Source: Limnomonas spitsbergensis | Lineage: Eukaryota; Chlorophyta; Chlorophyceae; Chlamydomonadales | Length of the DNA stretch: 64,000 nucleotides | NCBI GenBank assembly: GCA_037349105.1 | Contig: JAYJMM010000124.1 | Span: 4,262,001 to 4,326,000 of the forward strand | Reading direction: 5' to 3' | Shown here: piece by piece, positions 11,501 to 26,500 of the stretch | Position numbering within the stretch: position 1 is the first letter of the stretch | How the letters are laid out: every line of letters begins with the position of its first letter | The notes under the pieces: model-generated | Database searches by the model: none | The model's input: the letters and a program-made list of their open reading frames with translations, nothing else | What the model was told of the DNA's origin: nothing | Made by a program: the position numbers and the translations under genes

Positions 11501-14500
11501 TCCATTTCCTCCATTGCCTGCATTTCCTCCATTGCCTGCATTTCCTCCATTGCCTCCATTGCCTCCATTGCCTGCATTGCCTGCATTTCCTCCATTGCCT
11601 CCATTGCCTGCATTTCCTCCATTGCCTCCATTGCCTCCATTGCCTCCATTTCCTCCATTGCCTCCATTGCCTGCATTGCCTCCATTTCCTCCATTGCCTG
11701 CATTTCCTCCATTTCCTCCATTGCCTGCATTTCCTCCATTGCCTCCATTGCCTCCATTGCCTCCATTTCCTCCATTGCCTCCATTGCCTCCATTGCCTCC
11801 ATTTCCTCCATTGCCTCCATTGCCTGCATTGCCTCCATTGCCTCCATTGCCTGCATTTCCTCCATTTCCTCCATTGCCTGCATTTCCTCCATTGCCTGCA
11901 TTTCCTCCATTGCCTGCATTTCCTCCATTTCCCCCATTGCCTCCATTGCCTCCATTGCCTCCATTGCCTCCATTGCCTCCATTTCCTCCATTGCCTCCAT
12001 TTCCTCCATTGCCTCCATTTCCTCCATTGCCTCCATTGCCTGCATTGCCTCCATTGCCTCCATTGCCTGCATTTCCTCCATTGCCTCCATTTCCTCCATT
12101 GCCTCCATTGCCTGCATTTCCTCCATTTCCTCCATTGCCTCCATTGCCTGCATTTCCTCCATTGCCTGCATTTCCTCCATTGCCTCCATTGCCTCCATTG
12201 CCTCCATTGCCTCCATTGCCTGCATTTCCTGCATTGCCTCCATTGCCTCCATTGCCTCCATTGCCTGCATTGCCTCCATTGCCTGCATTGCCTCCATTGC
12301 CTCCATTGCCTGCATTTCCTCCATTGCCTCCATTGCCTCCATTGCCTCCATTGCCTCCATTGCCTGCATTTCCTCCATTGCCTCCATTGCCTGCATTTCC
12401 TCCATTGCCTCCATTGCCTGCATTTCCTCCATTGCCTGCATTTCCTCCATTGCCTCCATTGCCTCCATTGCCTCCATTGCCTGCATTTCCTCCATTGCCT
12501 CCATTGCCTGCATTTCCTCCATTGCCTCCATTTCCTCCATTTCCTCCATTTCCTCCATTGCCTCCATTGCCTCCATTGCCTCCATTGCCTCCATTTCCTC
12601 CATTGCCTCCATTTCCTCCATTGCCTCCATTGCCTGCATTTCCTCCATTGCCTCCATTGCCTCCATTGCCTCCATTTCCTCCATTGCCTCCATTGCCTGC
12701 ATTGCCTCCATTGCCTCCATTGCCTGCATTTCCTCCATTTCCTCCATTGCCTGCATTTCCTCCATTGCCTCCATTTCCTCCATTTCCTCCATTGCCTGCA
12801 TTTCCTCCATTGCCTGCATTTCCTCCATTGCCTCCATTGCCTGCATTTCCTCCATTGCCTCCATTTCCTCCATTTCCTCCATTGCCTCCATTTCCTCCAT
12901 TGCCTCCATTGCCTGCATTGCCTCCATTGCCTCCATTGCCTGCATTTCCTCCATTTCCTCCATTGCCTGCATTTCCTCCATTGCCTCCATTGCCTGCATT
13001 TCCTCCATTGCCTCCATTTCCTCCATTTCCTCCATTGCCTGCATTTCCTCCATTGCCTCCATTGCCTGCATTTCCTCCATTTCCTCCATTGCCTGCATTT
13101 CCTCCATTGCCTCCATTGCCTCCATTGCCTCCATTGCCTGCATTTCCTGCATTTCCTGCATTTCCTCCATTGCCTCCATTGCCTCCATTGCCTCCATTGC
13201 CTGCATTTCCTCCATTGCCTCCATTTCCTCCATTTCCTCCATTGCCTCCATTGCCTCCATTTCCTCCATTGCCTGCATTTCCTCCATTTCCTGCATTTCC
13301 TCCATTGCCTCCATTGCCAGCATTTCCTCCATTTCCTCCATTGCCTGCATTTTCTCCATTTCCTCCATTGCCTGCATTTCCTCCATTGCCTGCATTTCCT
13401 CCATTGCCTCCATTGCCTGCATTTCCTCCATTGCCTCCATTTCCTCCATTGCCTCCATTGCCTGCATTGCCTCCATTGCCTCCATTGCCTGCATTTCCTC
13501 CATTTCCTCCATTGCCTGCATTGCCTCCATTGCCTGCATTGCCTCCATTGCCTGCATTGCCTGCATTTCCTCCATTGCCTCCATTGCCTGCATTGCCTCC
13601 ATTGCCTGCATTTCCTCCATTTCCTCCATTGCCTCCATTGCCTGCATTTCCTCCATTGCCTCCATTGCCTGCATTGCCTCCATTGCCTCCATTGCCTGCA
13701 TTTCCTCCATTGCCTGCATTTCCTCCATTGCCTCCATTGCCTGCATTGCCTCCATTGCCTCCATTGCCTCCATTTCCTGCATTTCCTCCATTGCCTCCAT
13801 TGCCTCCATTGCCTCCATTGCCTGCATTTCCTCCATTGCCTCCATTTCCTCCATTGCCTCCATTGCCTCCATTGCCTCCATTGCCTCCATTTCCTCCATT
13901 GCCTGCATTTCCTCCATTTCCTCCATTGCCTGCATTTCCTCCATTGCCTCCATTGCCTGCATTTCCTCCATTGCCTCCATTGCCTGCATTTCCTCCATTG
14001 CCTCCATTTCCTCCATTTCCTCCATTTCCTGCATTTCCTCCATTGCCTCCATTGCCTCCATTGCCTGCATTTCCTCCATTGCCTCCATTGCCTGCATTTC
14101 CTCCATTTCCTCCATTGCCTGCATTTCCTCCATTGCCTCCATTGCCTGCATTTCCTCCATTGCCTGCATTTCCTCCATTTCCTGCATTGCCTCCATTGCC
14201 TCCATTGCCTCCATTTCCTCCATTGCCTGCATTTCCTCCATTGCCTCCATTGCCTGCATTTCCTCCATTGCCTCCATTTCCTCCATTGCCTCCATTGCCT
14301 CCATTGCCTCCATTGCCTCCATTGCCTGCATTTCCTCCATTGCCTCCATTGCCTGCATTTCCTCCATTTCCTCCATTGCCTGCATTTCCTCCATTGCCTC
14401 CATTGCCTGCATTTCCTCCATTGCCTCCATTGCCTCCATTGCCTCCATTGCCTCCATTGCCTCCATTGCCTCCATTGCCTCCATTGCCTCCATTGCCTCC

Positions 14501-17500
14501 ATTGCCTCCATTGCCTCCATTTCCTCCATTTCCTCCATTGCCTGCATTTCCTCCATTGCCTCCATTTCCTCCATTGCCTCCATTGCCTCCATTGCCTCCA
14601 TTGCCTCCATTTCCTCCATTGCCTGCATTTCCTCCATTGCCTCCATTGCCTGCATTTCCTCCATTGCCTCCATTGCCTCCATTGCCTGCATTTCCTCCAT
14701 TGCCTCCATTGCCTCCATTGCCTGCATTTCCTCCATTTCCTCCATTGCCTGCATTTCCTCCATTGCCTCCATTGCCTCCATTGCCTGCATTTCCTCCATT
14801 GCCTCCATTTCCTCCATTGCCTCCATTGCCTGCATTTCCTCCATTGCCTGCATTTCCTCCATTGCCTCCATTGCCTGCATTTCCTCCATTGCCTCCATTT
14901 CCTCCATTTCCTCCATTTCCTCCATTTCCTCCATTTCCTGCATTTCCTCCATTGCCTCCATTGCCTGCATTTCCTCCATTGCCTCCATTGCCTCCATTGC
15001 CTCCATTTCCTCCATTGCCTCCATTGCCTGCATTGCCTCCATTGCCTCCATTGCCTGCAATTCCTCCATTGCCTGCATTTCCTCCATTGCCTCCATTGCC
15101 TGCATTTCCTCCATTTCCTCCATTGCCTGCATTTCCTCCATTGCCTGCATTTCCTCCATTGCCTGCATTTCCTCCATTTCCTCCATTGCCTCCATTGCCT
15201 CCATTGCCTCCATTGCCTCCATTGCCTGCATTTCCTCCATTTCCTCCATTTCCTCCATTGCCTCCATTGCCTCCATTGCCTCCATTGCCTGCATTTCCTC
15301 CATTGCCTCCATTGCCTGCATTTCCTCCATTGCCTCCATTTCCTCCATTTCCTCCATTACCTGCATTTCCTCCATTGCCTCCATTGCCTCCATTGCCTGC
15401 ATTTCCTCCATTGCCTCCATTGCCTGCATTGCCTCCATTGCCTCCATTGCCTCCATTGCCTCCATTGCCTCCATTGCCTCCATTGCCTCCATTGCCTCCA
15501 TTGCCTGCATTGCCTGCATTTCCTCCATTTCCTCCATTGCCTGCATTTCCTCCATTGCCTCCATTTCCTCCATTGCCTGCATTTCCTCCATTGCCTCCAT
15601 TGCCTGCATTGCCTCCATTGCCTCCATTGCCTCCATTGCCTCCATTTCCTCCATTGCCTCCATTGCCTGCATTGCCTCCATTGCCTCCATTGCCTGCATT
15701 TCCTCCATTTCCTCCATTGCCTGCATTTCCTCCATTGCCTCCATTGCCTGCATTTCCTCCATTTCCTCCATTGCCTGCATTTCCTCCATTGCCTGCATTT
15801 CCTCCATTGCCTGCATTTCCTCCATTGCCTCCATTGCCTCCATTGCCTGCATTTCCTCCATTGCCTGCATTTCCTCCATTGCCTCCATTTCCTCCATTTC
15901 CTGCATTTCCTCCATTGCCTCCATTTCCTCCATTGCCTCCATTGCCTGCATTTCCTCCATTGCCTCCATTTCCTCCATTGCCTCCATTGCCTCCATTGCC
16001 TCCATTGCCTCCATTTCCTCCATTGCCTGCATTTCCTCCATTTCCTCCATTGCCTGCATTTCCTCCATTGCCTCCATTGCCTGCATTTCCTCCATTGCCT
16101 CCATTGCCTGCATTTCCTCCATTGCCTCCATTGCCTCCATTGCCTCCATTTCCTCCATTGCCTCCATTGCCTGCATTTCCTCCATTGCCTCCATTGCCTG
16201 CATTGCCTGCATTGCCTCCATTGCCTCCATTGCCTCCATTGCCTCCATTGCCTCCATTGCCTCCATTGCCTCCATTGCCTCCATTTCCTCCATTGCCTCC
16301 ATTGCCTGCATTGCCTCCATTGCCTCCATTGCCTGCATTTCCTCCATTTCCTCCATTGCCTGCATTTCCTCCATTGCCTCCATTGCCTGCATTTCCTCCA
16401 TTTCCTCCATTGCCTGCATTTCCTCCATTGCCTGCATTTCCTCCATTGCCTGCATTTCCTCCATTTCCTCCATTGCCTCCATTGCCTGCATTTCCTCCAT
16501 TGCCTGCATTTCCTCCATTGCCTCCATTTCCTCCATTTCCTGCATTTCCTCCATTGCCTCCATTGCCTCCATTGCCTCCATTGCCTCCATTGCCTGCATT
16601 TCCTCCATTTCCTCCATTGCCTCCATTGCCTCCATTGCCTCCATTTCCTCCATTGCCTCCATTGCCTCCATTGCCTGCATTTCCTCCATTGCCTCCATTG
16701 CCTCCATTGCCTCCATTGCCTGCATTTCCTCCATTGCCTGCATTTCCTCCATTGCCTCCATTGCCTGCATTTCCTCCATTGCCTCCATTTCCTCCATTTC
16801 CTCCATTTCCTGCATTTCCTCCATTGCCTCCATTGCCTGCATTTCCTCCATTGCCTCCATTGCCTCCATTGCCTCCATTTCCTCCATTGCCTCCATTGCC
16901 TGCATTGCCTCCATTGCCTCCATTGCCTGCATTTCCTCCATTTCCTCCATTGCCTGCATTTCCTCCATTGCCTCCATTGCCTGCATTTCCTCCATTTCCT
17001 CCATTGCCTGCATTTCCTCCATTGCCTGCATTTCCTCCATTTCCTCCATTGCCTCCATTGCCTCCATTTCCTCCATTGCCTCCATTGCCTCCATTGCCTC
17101 CATTGCCTGCATTTCCTCCATTGCCTCCATTGCCTCCATTGCCTCCATTTCCTCCATTTCCTCCATTGCCTCCATTGCCTCCATTGCCTGCATTTCCTCC
17201 ATTTCCTCCATTGCCTCCATTTCCTCCATTGCCTCCATTGCCTCCATTGCCTCCATTTCCTCCATTGCCTGCATTTCCTCCATTGCCTCCATTGCCTCCA
17301 TTGCCTCCATTTCCTCCATTGCCTGCATTTCCTCCATTTCCTCCATTGCCTGCATTTCCTCCATTGCCTCCATTGCCTGCATTTCCTCCATTGCCTCCAT
17401 TGCCTGCATTTCCTCCATTGCCTCCATTGCCTCCATTGCCTCCATTTCCTCCATTGCCTGCATTTCCTCCATTGCCTGCATTTCCTCCATTGCCTCCATT

Positions 17501-20500
17501 GCCTCCATTGCCTGCATTGCCTGCATTTCCTCCATTGCCTCCATTGCCTGCATTTCCTCCATTGCCTCCATTGCCTCCATTGCCTCCATTTCCTCCATTG
17601 CCTCCATTGCCTGCATTGCCTCCATTTCCTCCATTGCCTGCATTTCCTCCATTTCCTCCATTGCCTGCATTTCCTCCATTGCCTCCATTGCCTCCATTGC
17701 CTCCATTTCCTCCATTGCCTCCATTGCCTCCATTGCCTCCATTTCCTCCATTGCCTCCATTGCCTGCATTGCCTCCATTGCCTCCATTGCCTGCATTTCC
17801 TCCATTTCCTCCATTGCCTGCATTTCCTCCATTGCCTGCATTTCCTCCATTGCCTGCATTTCCTCCATTTCCCCCATTGCCTCCATTGCCTCCATTGCCT
17901 CCATTGCCTCCATTGCCTCCATTTCCTCCATTGCCTCCATTTCCTCCATTGCCTCCATTTCCTCCATTGCCTCCATTGCCTGCATTGCCTCCATTGCCTC
18001 CATTGCCTGCATTTCCTCCATTGCCTCCATTTCCTCCATTGCCTCCATTGCCTGCATTTCCTCCATTTCCTCCATTGCCTCCATTGCCTGCATTTCCTCC
18101 ATTGCCTGCATTTCCTCCATTGCCTCCATTGCCTCCATTGCCTCCATTGCCTCCATTGCCTGCATTTCCTGCATTGCCTCCATTGCCTCCATTGCCTCCA
18201 TTGCCTGCATTGCCTCCATTGCCTGCATTGCCTCCATTGCCTCCATTGCCTGCATTTCCTCCATTGCCTCCATTGCCTCCATTGCCTCCATTGCCTCCAT
18301 TGCCTGCATTTCCTCCATTGCCTCCATTGCCTGCATTTCCTCCATTGCCTCCATTGCCTGCATTTCCTCCATTGCCTGCATTTCCTCCATTGCCTCCATT
18401 GCCTCCATTGCCTCCATTGCCTGCATTTCCTCCATTGCCTCCATTGCCTGCATTTCCTCCATTGCCTCCATTTCCTCCATTGCCTCCATTTCCTCCATTG
18501 CCTCCATTGCCTGCATTGCCTCCATTGCCTCCATTTCCTCCATTGCCTCCATTTCCTCCATTGCCTCCATTGCCTGCATTTCCTCCATTGCCTCCATTGC
18601 CTCCATTGCCTCCATTTCCTCCATTGCCTCCATTGCCTGCATTGCCTCCATTGCCTCCATTGCCTGCATTTCCTCCATTTCCTCCATTGCCTGCATTTCC
18701 TCCATTGCCTCCATTTCCTCCATTTCCTCCATTGCCTGCATTTCCTCCATTGCCTGCATTTCCTCCATTGCCTCCATTGCCTGCATTTCCTCCATTGCCT
18801 CCATTTCCTCCATTTCCTCCATTGCCTCCATTTCCTCCATTGCCTCCATTGCCTGCATTGCCTCCATTGCCTCCATTGCCTGCATTTCCTCCATTTCCTC
18901 CATTGCCTGCATTTCCTCCATTGCCTCCATTGCCTGCATTTCCTCCATTGCCTCCATTTCCTCCATTTCCTCCATTGCCTGCATTTCCTCCATTGCCTCC
19001 ATTGCCTGCATTTCCTCCATTTCCTCCATTGCCTGCATTTCCTCCATTGCCTCCATTGCCTCCATTGCCTCCATTGCCTGCATTTCCTGCATTTCCTGCA
19101 TTTCCTCCATTGCCTCCATTGCCTCCATTGCCTCCATTGCCTGCATTTCCTCCATTGCCTCCATTTCCTCCATTTCCTCCATTGCCTCCATTGCCTCCAT
19201 TTCCTCCATTGCCTGCATTTCCTCCATTTCCTGCATTTCCTCCATTGCCTCCATTGCCAGCATTTCCTCCATTTCCTCCATTGCCTGCATTTTCTCCATT
19301 TCCTCCATTGCCTGCATTTCCTCCATTGCCTGCATTTCCTCCATTGCCTCCATTGCCTGCATTTCCTCCATTGCCTCCATTTCCTCCATTGCCTCCATTG
19401 CCTGCATTGCCTCCATTGCCTGCATTTCCTCCATTTCCTCCATTGCCTGCATTGCCTCCATTGCCTGCATTGCCTCCATTGCCTGCATTGCCTGCATTTC
19501 CTCCATTGCCTCCATTGCCTGCATTGCCTCCATTGCCTGCATTTCCTCCATTTCCTCCATTGCCTCCATTGCCTGCATTTCCTCCATTGCCTCCATTGCC
19601 TGCATTGCCTCCATTGCCTCCATTGCCTGCATTTCCTCCATTGCCTGCATTTCCTCCATTGCCTCCATTGCCTGCATTGCCTCCATTGCCTCCATTGCCT
19701 CCATTTCCTGCATTTCCTCCATTGCCTCCATTGCCTCCATTGCCTCCATTGCCTGCATTTCCTCCATTGCCTCCATTTCCTCCATTGCCTCCATTGCCTC
19801 CATTGCCTCCATTGCCTCCATTTCCTCCATTGCCTGCATTTCCTCCATTTCCTCCATTGCCTGCATTTCCTCCATTGCCTCCATTGCCTGCATTTCCTCC
19901 ATTGCCTCCATTGCCTGCATTTCCTCCATTGCCTCCATTTCCTCCATTTCCTCCATTTCCTGCATTTCCTCCATTGCCTCCATTGCCTCCATTGCCTGCA
20001 TTTCCTCCATTGCCTCCATTGCCTGCATTTCCTCCATTTCCTCCATTGCCTGCATTTCCTCCATTGCCTCCATTGCCTGCATTTCCTCCATTGCCTGCAT
20101 TTCCTCCATTTCCTGCATTGCCTCCATTGCCTCCATTGCCTCCATTTCCTCCATTGCCTGCATTTCCTCCATTGCCTCCATTGCCTGCATTTCCTCCATT
20201 GCCTCCATTTCCTCCATTGCCTCCATTGCCTCCATTGCCTCCATTGCCTCCATTGCCTGCATTTCCTCCATTGCCTCCATTGCCTGCATTTCCTCCATTT
20301 CCTCCATTGCCTGCATTTCCTCCATTGCCTCCATTGCCTGCATTTCCTCCATTGCCTCCATTGCCTCCATTGCCTCCATTGCCTCCATTGCCTCCATTGC
20401 CTCCATTGCCTCCATTGCCTCCATTGCCTCCATTGCCTCCATTTCCTCCATTTCCTCCATTGCCTCCATTTCCTCCATTGCCTCCATTTCCTCCATTGCC

Positions 20501-23500
20501 TCCATTGCCTCCATTGCCTCCATTGCCTCCATTTCCTCCATTGCCTGCATTTCCTCCATTGCCTCCATTGCCTGCATTTCCTCCATTGCCTCCATTGCCT
20601 CCATTGCCTGCATTTCCTCCATTGCCTCCATTGCCTCCATTGCCTGCATTTCCTCCATTTCCTCCATTGCCTGCATTTCCTCCATTGCCTCCATTGCCTC
20701 CATTGCCTGCATTTCCTCCATTGCCTCCATTTCCTCCATTGCCTCCATTGCCTGCATTTCCTCCATTGCCTGCATTTCCTCCATTGCCTCCATTGCCTGC
20801 ATTTCCTCCATTGCCTCCATTTCCTCCATTTCCTCCATTTCCTCCATTTCCTCCATTTCCTGCATTTCCTCCATTGCCTCCATTGCCTGCATTTCCTCCA
20901 TTGCCTCCATTGCCTCCATTGCCTCCATTTCCTCCATTGCCTCCATTGCCTGCATTGCCTCCATTGCCTCCATTGCCTGCAATTCCTCCATTGCCTGCAT
21001 TTCCTCCATTGCCTCCATTGCCTGCATTTCCTCCATTTCCTCCATTGCCTGCATTTCCTCCATTGCCTGCATTTCCTCCATTGCCTGCATTTCCTCCATT
21101 TCCTCCATTGCCTCCATTGCCTCCATTGCCTCCATTGCCTCCATTGCCTGCATTTCCTCCATTGCCTGCATTTCCTCCATTTCCTCCATTGCCTCCATTG
21201 CCTCCATTGCCTCCATTGCCTGCATTTCCTCCATTGCCTCCATTGCCTGCATTTCCTCCATTGCCTCCATTTCCTCCATTTCCTCCATTACCTGCATTTC
21301 CTCCATTGCCTCCATTGCCTCCATTGCCTGCATTTCCTCCATTGCCTCCATTGCCTGCATTGCCTCCATTGCCTCCATTGCCTCCATTGCCTCCATTGCC
21401 TCCATTGCCTCCATTGCCTCCATTGCCTCCATTGCCTGCATTGCCTGCATTTCCTCCATTTCCTCCATTGCCTGCATTTCCTCCATTGCCTCCATTTCCT
21501 CCATTGCCTGCATTTCCTCCATTGCCTCCATTGCCTGCATTGCCTCCATTGCCTCCATTGCCTCCATTGCCTCCATTTCCTCCATTGCCTCCATTGCCTG
21601 CATTGCCTCCATTGCCTCCATTGCCTGCATTTCCTCCATTTCCTCCATTGCCTGCATTTCCTCCATTGCCTCCATTGCCTGCATTTCCTCCATTTCCTCC
21701 ATTGCCTGCATTTCCTCCATTGCCTGCATTTCCTCCATTGCCTGCATTTCCTCCATTGCCTCCATTGCCTCCATTGCCTGCATTTCCTCCATTGCCTGCA
21801 TTTCCTCCATTGCCTCCATTTCCTCCATTTCCTGCATTTCCTCCATTGCCTCCATTTCCTCCATTGCCTCCATTGCCTGCATTTCCTCCATTGCCTCCAT
21901 TTCCTCCATTGCCTCCATTGCCTCCATTGCCTCCATTGCCTCCATTTCCTCCATTGCCTGCATTTCCTCCATTTCCTCCATTGCCTGCATTTCCTCCATT
22001 GCCTCCATTGCCTGCATTTCCTCCATTGCCTCCATTGCCTGCATTTCCTCCATTGCCTCCATTGCCTCCATTGCCTCCATTTCCTCCATTGCCTCCATTG
22101 CCTGCATTTCCTCCATTGCCTCCATTGCCTGCATTGCCTGCATTGCCTCCATTGCCTCCATTGCCTCCATTGCCTCCATTGCCTCCATTGCCTCCATTGC
22201 CTCCATTGCCTCCATTGCCTCCATTGCCTCCATTGCCTGCATTGCCTCCATTGCCTCCATTGCCTGCATTTCCTCCATTTCCTCCATTGCCTGCATTTCC
22301 TCCATTGCCTCCATTGCCTGCATTTCCTCCATTTCCTCCATTGCCTGCATTTCCTCCATTGCCTGCATTTCCTCCATTGCCTGCATTTCCTCCATTTCCT
22401 CCATTGCCTCCATTGCCTGCATTTCCTCCATTGCCTGCATTTCCTCCATTGCCTCCATTTCCTCCATTTCCTGCATTTCCTCCATTGCCTCCATTGCCTC
22501 CATTGCCTCCATTGCCTCCATTGCCTGCATTTCCTCCATTTCCTCCATTGCCTCCATTGCCTCCATTGCCTCCATTTCCTCCATTGCCTCCATTGCCTCC
22601 ATTGCCTGCATTTCCTCCATTGCCTCCATTGCCTCCATTGCCTCCATTGCCTGCATTTCCTCCATTGCCTGCATTTCCTCCATTGCCTCCATTGCCTGCA
22701 TTTCCTCCATTGCCTCCATTTCCTCCATTTCCTCCATTTCCTGCATTTCCTCCATTGCCTCCATTGCCTGCATTTCCTCCATTGCCTCCATTGCCTCCAT
22801 TGCCTCCATTTCCTCCATTGCCTCCATTGCCTGCATTGCCTCCATTGCCTCCATTGCCTGCATTTCCTCCATTTCCTCCATTGCCTGCATTTCCTCCATT
22901 GCCTCCATTGCCTGCATTTCCTCCATTTCCTCCATTGCCTGCATTTCCTCCATTGCCTGCATTTCCTCCATTTCCTCCATTGCCTCCATTGCCTCCATTT
23001 CCTCCATTGCCTCCATTGCCTCCATTGCCTCCATTGCCTGCATTTCCTCCATTGCCTCCATTGCCTCCATTGCCTCCATTTCCTGCATTTCCTCCATTGC
23101 CTCCATTGCCTCCATTGCCTGCATTTCCTCCATTTCCTCCATTGCCTCCATTTCCTCCATTGCCTCCATTGCCTCCATTGCCTCCATTTCCTCCATTGCC
23201 TGCATTTCCTCCATTGCCTCCATTGCCTCCATTGCCTCCATTTCCTCCATTGCCTGCATTTCCTCCATTTCCTCCATTGCCTGCATTTCCTCCATTGCCT
23301 CCATTGCCTGCATTTCCTCCATTGCCTCCATTGCCTGCATTTCCTCCATTGCCTCCATTTCCTCCATTGCCTCCATTGCCTGCATTTCCTCCATTGCCTC
23401 CATTGCCTCCATTGCCTGCATTTCCTCCATTGCCTCCATTGCCTGCATTTCCTCCATTGCCTCCATTTCCTCCATTGCCTCCATTTCCTCCATTGCCTCC

Positions 23501-26500
23501 ATTGCCTGCATTGCCTCCATTGCCTCCATTGCCTGCATTTCCTCCATTTCCTCCATTGCCTGCATTTCCTCCATTGCCTCCATTTCCTGCATTTCCTCCA
23601 TTGCCTCCATTGCCTCCATTGCCTCCATTGCCTGCATTTCCTCCATTTCCTCCATTGCCTCCATTGCCTCCATTGCCTGCATTTCCTCCATTGCCTCCAT
23701 TTCCTCCATTGCCTGCATTTCCTCCATTGCCTCCATTGCCTGCATTTCCTCCATTGCCTGCATTTCCTCCATTGCCTCCATTGCCTCCATTGCCTGCATT
23801 TCCTCCATTGCCTCCATTGCCTCCATTGCCTCCATTGCCTGCATTTCCTCCATTGCCTGCATTTCCTCCATTGCCTCCATTGCCTGCATTGCCTCCATTG
23901 CCTCCATTGCCTCCATTGCCTGCATTGCCTGCATTTCCTACATTGCCTGCATTTCCTCCATTGCCTGCATTTCCTCCATTGCCTCCATTGCCTGCATTTC
24001 CTCCATTGCCTCCATTGCCTCCATTGCCTCCATTGCCTCCATTGCCTCCATTGCCTCCATTGCCTGCATTTCCTCCATTGCCTGCATTTCCTCCATTGCC
24101 TCCATTGCCTCCATTGCCTGCATTTCCTCCATTGCCTCCATTGCCTCCATTGCCTCCATTGCCTGCATTTCCTCCATTGCCTCCATTGCCTCCATTGCCT
24201 GCATTTCCTCCATTGCCTCCATTGCCTCCATTGCCTGCATTTCCTCCATTGCCTCCATTGCCTGCATTTCCTCCATTGCCTCCATTGCCTCCATTGCCTG
24301 CATTTCCTCCATTGCCTGCATTTCCTCCATTGCCTTTATTGCCTCCATTGCCTCCATTGCCTCCATTTCCTACATTGCCTGCATTTCCTCCATTGCCTGC
24401 ATTTCCTACATTGCCTGCATTTCCTCCATTGCCTCCATTGCCTCCATTGCCTCCATTGCCTGCATTTCCTACATTGCCTCCATTTCCTCCATTGCCTGCA
24501 TTTCCTCCATTGCCTGCATTTCCTCCATTGCCTGCATTTCCTACATTGCCTGCATTTCCTCCATTGCCTCCATTGCCTCCATTGCCTGCATTTCCTCCAT
24601 TGCCTCCATTGCCTCCATTTCCTCCATTGCCTGCATTTCCTCCATTGCCTCCATTGCCTGCATTGCCTCCATTTCCTCCATTGCCTGCATTTTCTCCATT
24701 GCCTCCATTGCCTCCATTGCCTGCATTTCCTCCATTGCCTCCATTGCCTCCATTGCCTGCATTGCCTCCATTGCCTCCATTGCCTGCATTTCCTCCATTC
24801 CCTCCATTGCCTCCATTGCCTCCATTGCCTGCATTTCCTCCATTGCCTCCATTGCCTCCATTGCCTCCATTGCCTCCATTGCCTCCATTGCCTGCATTTC
24901 CTTCATTGCCTGCATTTCCTCCATTGCCTGCATTTCCTCCATTTCCTCCATTGCCTGCATTTCCTCCATTGCCTCCATTGCCTCCATTGCCTCCATTGCC
25001 TGCATTGCCTCCATTTCCTCTATTTCCTCCATTGCCTGCATTTCCTCCATTGCCTCCATTGCCTCCATTGCCTCCATTGCCTCCATTGCCTCCATTGCCT
25101 CCATTGCCTCCATTGCCTGCATTGCCTCCATTGCCTGCATTTCCTACATTGCCTGCATTTCCTCCATTGCCTGCATTTCCTCCATTGCCTCCATTGCCTG
25201 CATTTCCTCCATTGCCTCCATTGCCTCCATTGCCTGCATTGCCTCCATTGCCTCCATTGCCTGCATTTCCTCCATTGCCTCCATTGCCTCCATTGCCTGC
25301 ATTTCCTCCATTGCCTCCATTTCCTCCATTGCCTCCATTGCCTCCATTGCCTGCATTGCCTGCATTGCCTCCATTGCCTCCATTGCCTCCATTGCCTCCA
25401 TTGCCTCCATTGCCTGCATTGCCTCCATTGCCTGCATTTCCTACATTGCCTGCATTTCCTCCATTGCCTCCATTGCCTCCATTGCCTCCATTGCCTGCAT
25501 TTCCTCCATTGCCTCCATTGCCTCCATTGCCTCCATTGCCTGCATTGCCTCCATTGCCTCCATTGCCTCCATTGCCTGCATTGCCTCCATTGCCTGCATT
25601 TCCTCCATTGCCTGCATTGCCTCCATTGCCTCCATTGCCTCCATTGCCTCCATTGCCTGCATTTCCTCCATTGCCTGCATTTCCTCCATTGCCTCCATTG
25701 CCTGCATTGCCTCCATTGCCTGCATTTCCTACATTGCCTCCATTGCCTCCATTGCCTCCATTGCCTGCATTTCCTCCATTGCCTCCATTGCCTCCATTGC
25801 CTGCATTGCCTCCATTGCCTGCATTGCCTCCATTGCCTCCATTGCCTGCATTTCCTCCATTTCCTCCATTGCCTGCATTTCCTCCATTGCCTCCATTGCC
25901 TGCATTTCCTCCATTTCCTCCATTGCCTGCATTTCCTCCATTGCCTGCATTTCCTCCATTGCCTGCATTTCCTCCATTTCCTCCATTGCCTCCATTGCCT
26001 GCATTTCCTCCATTGCCTGCATTTCCTCCATTGCCTCCATTTCCTCCATTTCCTGCATTTCCTCCATTGCCTCCATTGCCTCCATTGCCTCCATTGCCTG
26101 CATTTCCTCCATTGCCTCCATTGCCTCCATTTCCTCCATTGCCTCCATTGCCTCCATTGCCTCCATTGCCTCCATTTCCTCCATTGCCTGCATTTCCTCC
26201 ATTTCCTCCATTGCCTGCATTTCCTCCATTGCCTCCATTGCCTCCATTGCCTCCATTGCCTCCATTGCCTCCATTGCCTGCATTTCCTCCATTGCCTCCA
26301 TTGCCTCCATTGCCTCCATTGCCTCCATTGCCTCCATTGCCTCCATTTCCTCCATTGCCTGCATTTCCTCCATTGCCTCCATTTCCTCCATTGCCTCCAT
26401 TGCCTCCATTGCCTCCATTGCCTCCATTTCCTCCATTGCCTGCATTTCCTCCATTGCCTCCATTGCCTGCATTTCCTCCATTGCCTCCATTGCCTCCATT